Shown here in pieces: positions 62,349-64,000 of a DNA stretch of 64,000 bases. Under the pieces are notes generated by a model. It did no database searches and had not been told where the DNA came from. It saw only the letters and a list, made by a program, of their open reading frames with translations. The position numbers were made by a program, and so were the translations under genes. This stretch comes from Pseudaminobacter soli (ex Li et al. 2025) (lineage in GTDB: Bacteria; Pseudomonadota; Alphaproteobacteria; Rhizobiales; Rhizobiaceae): contig NZ_JARXVF010000001.1 in the NCBI RefSeq assembly GCF_029892515.1, positions 1,054,001 through 1,118,000 on the forward strand. The letters are read 5' to 3'. Numbering within the stretch: position 1 is the first letter of the stretch; every line of letters starts with the position of its first letter.

Positions 62349-63221
62349 TCAGGTCAGGGGTTTCTCGCCGATCGTGATCGCCACGTCACGCGCCTTGCCG
62401 CCGCGCACGATCGCCAGCGTGACCGCGGCGCGTGCGCTGTCCGGCCCCAGCCGGCGGATCAGTTCGCGCGGTCCGCGCACCGGCTCGCCGTTCCAGGCGG
62501 TGACGATATCGCCCAGCGCGATGCCGGCGGTCTTGGCCGGCCCTTCGTCGTCGAGCCCCGTGACCATGGCGCCCTGCACAGGGCCGTGGCGGATGGGATA
62601 CAAGCTAGCGCCGAGGTAGCCGCGCAGGACGTGACCTTTCTCGCGCAACGTCGCGACGGTCCGCTCGATCGTCTCGTAGGGGATTACCAGCGCCCGGCGG
62701 CGCGGGCCGAAGAGCAACATCCCTATCAGCGCGCCCTTGGCGTCGAGAGCCGGACCGCCCTCGAAGCGACCGCCCGCCGTGACTGCGAGGTTGATACGGC
62801 GGTCAATCGCACCGCCACGCAGCGAGCGCCACGTCGGCCCGACCTCGCCCACCGTGCCGAGCACCGCAAGAGGCGAAGTGCCGTCACGCCCGGCTGTTAC
62901 GACGATGTTGCCGGCACGCACCGGCCCAGCTTTTGCGAAGCTCGTACCGGCTGCCGGTGTCGCTGGCTTCAGCAGGGCGATGCCCGTCGAGGGATCGCGG
63001 CCGATCAGCTCGGCCTTCACGGTCTCGCCGCTGGGTAGGGTGACCTGCAATTCCTCGTCCGGCTCGACGGTTTCCTCCGCGGCGACGTAAAAACCGTCGC
63101 GCCAGTGGAAGGCCGTCGCGGTCCGGCCATGACGGGTTGGAAAGCTCGCGGTCAGAGACGCCGCTTGTTCGGCTATGTCGGCGACCGCGTCGGAAAAGGC
63201 AGCAAGGTTGAAGCTTGTCAT
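62349..63221 (-). CDS. HtrA/S1C-like pseudoprotease with PDZ domain
   Basis: The 290-residue protein aligns with HtrA-type serine proteases: a trypsin-like region (residues about 10-190, with TVKAELIGRDPSTGIALLK and FEGGPALDAKGALIGM) and a PDZ domain (about 195-285: GYLGASLYPI, GIALGDIVTAWNGEPV). All three catalytic positions differ. The His site is E50, the Asp site G80 and the Ser site E154 (GNSGGP reads GRFEGGP). There is no signal peptide, so it should be cytoplasmic. I chose the ATG at 63221. It leads the LuxR gene and is divergent from an intact S1C protease; a regulatory subunit or decoy role is inferred. Confidence 0.82.
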   Translation of the reverse strand: MTSFNLAAFSDAVADIAEQAASLTASFPTRHGRTATAFHWRDGFYVAAEETVEPDEELQVTLPSGETVKAELIGRDPSTGIALLKPATPAAGTSFAKAGPVRAGNIVVTAGRDGTSPLAVLGTVGEVGPTWRSLRGGAIDRRINLAVTAGGRFEGGPALDAKGALIGMLLFGPRRRALVIPYETIERTVATLREKGHVLRGYLGASLYPIRHGPVQGAMVTGLDDEGPAKTAGIALGDIVTAWNGEPVRGPRELIRRLGPDSARAAVTLAIVRGGKARDVAITIGEKPLT

Positions 63222-63400
63222 CACGCACTCCTGGGTTCGGCCATCTGGGCTTTCGATACCCGGATATTGCCGCACCTGGTGGCGCTTCCAACTCGCCTGA
63301 CGGCTAGGAACCGCCGTCACTAGCCATGCGGTCAGGTCGCGGCGCCCCGGCGCGCACAGCACATATAGGCACGGATTGTCCGAATGACACGGAGGCCCCG

Positions 63401-64000
63401 ATGGCCCTGCCTGCGACTGACCTGCAGCCCCATGATGCCGGTCTTCTTGATGCCTACTCTTCCACCGTTGCCGATGCGGTTGACCGCGTCGGCCCGGCCG
63501 TGTGCCGTATCGGGCCCATTTCTGACGGCCGCGCCGCAGGCCAGGGTTCGGGGTTCGTCATCGCGCCCGACGGGTTGATCGTCACGAATTTCCACGTTGT
63601 CGGCGAGGCACGCGCCGTACGTGTCGCCATGCCCGACGGCACATCCGCCGAGGGGCGCGTGCTTGGCCGCGATGCCGATACCGACATTGCCCTGGTGCGT
63701 GCCGACGGTCATTTTCCTGACATAGCCCCGCTCGGCGATTCAAGGCGCCTGCGTCGCGGCCAGATCGCCATTGCCATCGGCAATCCGCTCGGCTTCGAAT
63801 GGACGGTGACGACTGGCGTCGTCTCGGCGCTGGGCCGCTCGATGCGCGCCTCGACAGGCCGGCTCATCGACGATGTGATCCAGACCGACGCCGCGCTCAA
63901 CCCGGGCAATTCCGGCGGGCCGCTGGTATCGTCGGCCGGCGAGGTTATCGGCGTCAACACCGCAATGATCCGCGGCGCTCAAGGCATCGCCTTCGCCGTC
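63401..64000 (+). CDS. HtrA-like (S1C) serine protease, truncated by the window edge
   Basis: The frame opens at the ATG at 63401 (GGAGG just upstream) and is still open at the right edge after 200 codons. The trypsin-like domain has an intact triad: H65 in VTNFHVVG, D95 in DTDIALV and S171 in NPGNSGGPLV. No signal peptide is visible (MALPATDLQPHDAG), so it looks cytoplasmic, unlike typical periplasmic DegP. A PDZ domain may follow beyond the window. It is divergent from the triad-less paralogue at 62349-63221, with 179 bases between their starts. Confidence 0.88.
   Translation, partial: MALPATDLQPHDAGLLDAYSSTVADAVDRVGPAVCRIGPISDGRAAGQGSGFVIAPDGLIVTNFHVVGEARAVRVAMPDGTSAEGRVLGRDADTDIALVRADGHFPDIAPLGDSRRLRRGQIAIAIGNPLGFEWTVTTGVVSALGRSMRASTGRLIDDVIQTDAALNPGNSGGPLVSSAGEVIGVNTAMIRGAQGIAFAV

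Noticed and set aside
1-64000. CRISPR arrays, rRNA genes, insertion sequences
   Set aside because: No spaced direct repeats, no rRNA-like sequence and no transposase were seen anywhere in the window.

Overview
The window is GC-rich (about 62%), densely coded DNA from an alphaproteobacterium. A Rhizobiales member close to Mesorhizobium, Aminobacter or other Phyllobacteriaceae is most likely. That placement rests on GcrA, a PodJ-like polarity protein with Sel1 and peptidoglycan-binding ends, a class I lysyl-tRNA synthetase, the long form of dCTP deaminase, a SAM-II riboswitch before metZ, the argD-argF-hslO order, and the TauE/TIGR02186 pair. It is core-chromosome sequence with a few accessory genes. 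There is no CRISPR array, no recognisable insertion sequence and no complete prophage.

Layout. 1-6.2 kb: aminotransferase, MscL, and a convergent CrbS/CrbR-like pair (solute-symporter hybrid kinase and LuxR-type response regulator). 6.3-11.2 kb: secreted hypothetical protein, DUF952-pyrD, MATE transporter, histone-deacetylase-like hydrolase, small membrane protein and tRNA-Gly(CCC). 11.3-16.2 kb: an orphan DUF2793 tail-fibre-like gene, dcd, and metZ behind a SAM-II riboswitch, then an SRPBCC protein. 16.5-19.3 kb: alpha/beta hydrolase divergent from a TetR gene across a palindromic operator, a CDP-alcohol phosphatidyltransferase and apaG. 19.4-23.6 kb: argD-argF-hslO, divergent from gcrA whose upstream region holds four GANTC sites. 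23.7-27.8 kb: phosphate-related genes (phoU, phoR, ppk2) with a class D beta-lactamase between phoR and phoU. 27.8-37.2 kb: a frameshifted glycosyltransferase, a solute-binding protein, sterol desaturase, TerB, lysK, a nuclease-like protein lacking catalytic motifs, an S24 repressor with an inverted repeat upstream, and small membrane/thioesterase genes.

37.3-45.1 kb: a five-gene beta-oxidation operon (two acyl-CoA dehydrogenases, OsmC protein, thiolase, FadJ-type multifunctional enzyme). A nearby MerR (LiuR-like) gene appears to control it: a 9+9 bp palindrome lies before the operon and a shorter related site lies before the regulator. 45.5-52.8 kb: podJ-like gene, AraC-LysE pair, TauE/SafE-TIGR02186 pair. 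52.8-60.0 kb: the ligase-associated DNA repair set, with pdeM and the DEXH helicase on the minus strand and the exonuclease and ATP-dependent ligase on the plus strand. A TPR-methyltransferase and a tiny coiled-coil gene lie between the halves. 60.0-64.0 kb: a membrane-anchored hypothetical protein, tRNA-Thr(CGT), and a compact module of a LuxR-type regulator with a degenerate receiver, a triad-less HtrA-like pseudoprotease with a PDZ domain, and a divergent HtrA-like protease with an intact triad that runs off the right edge. This last module is the best candidate here for an undescribed system.
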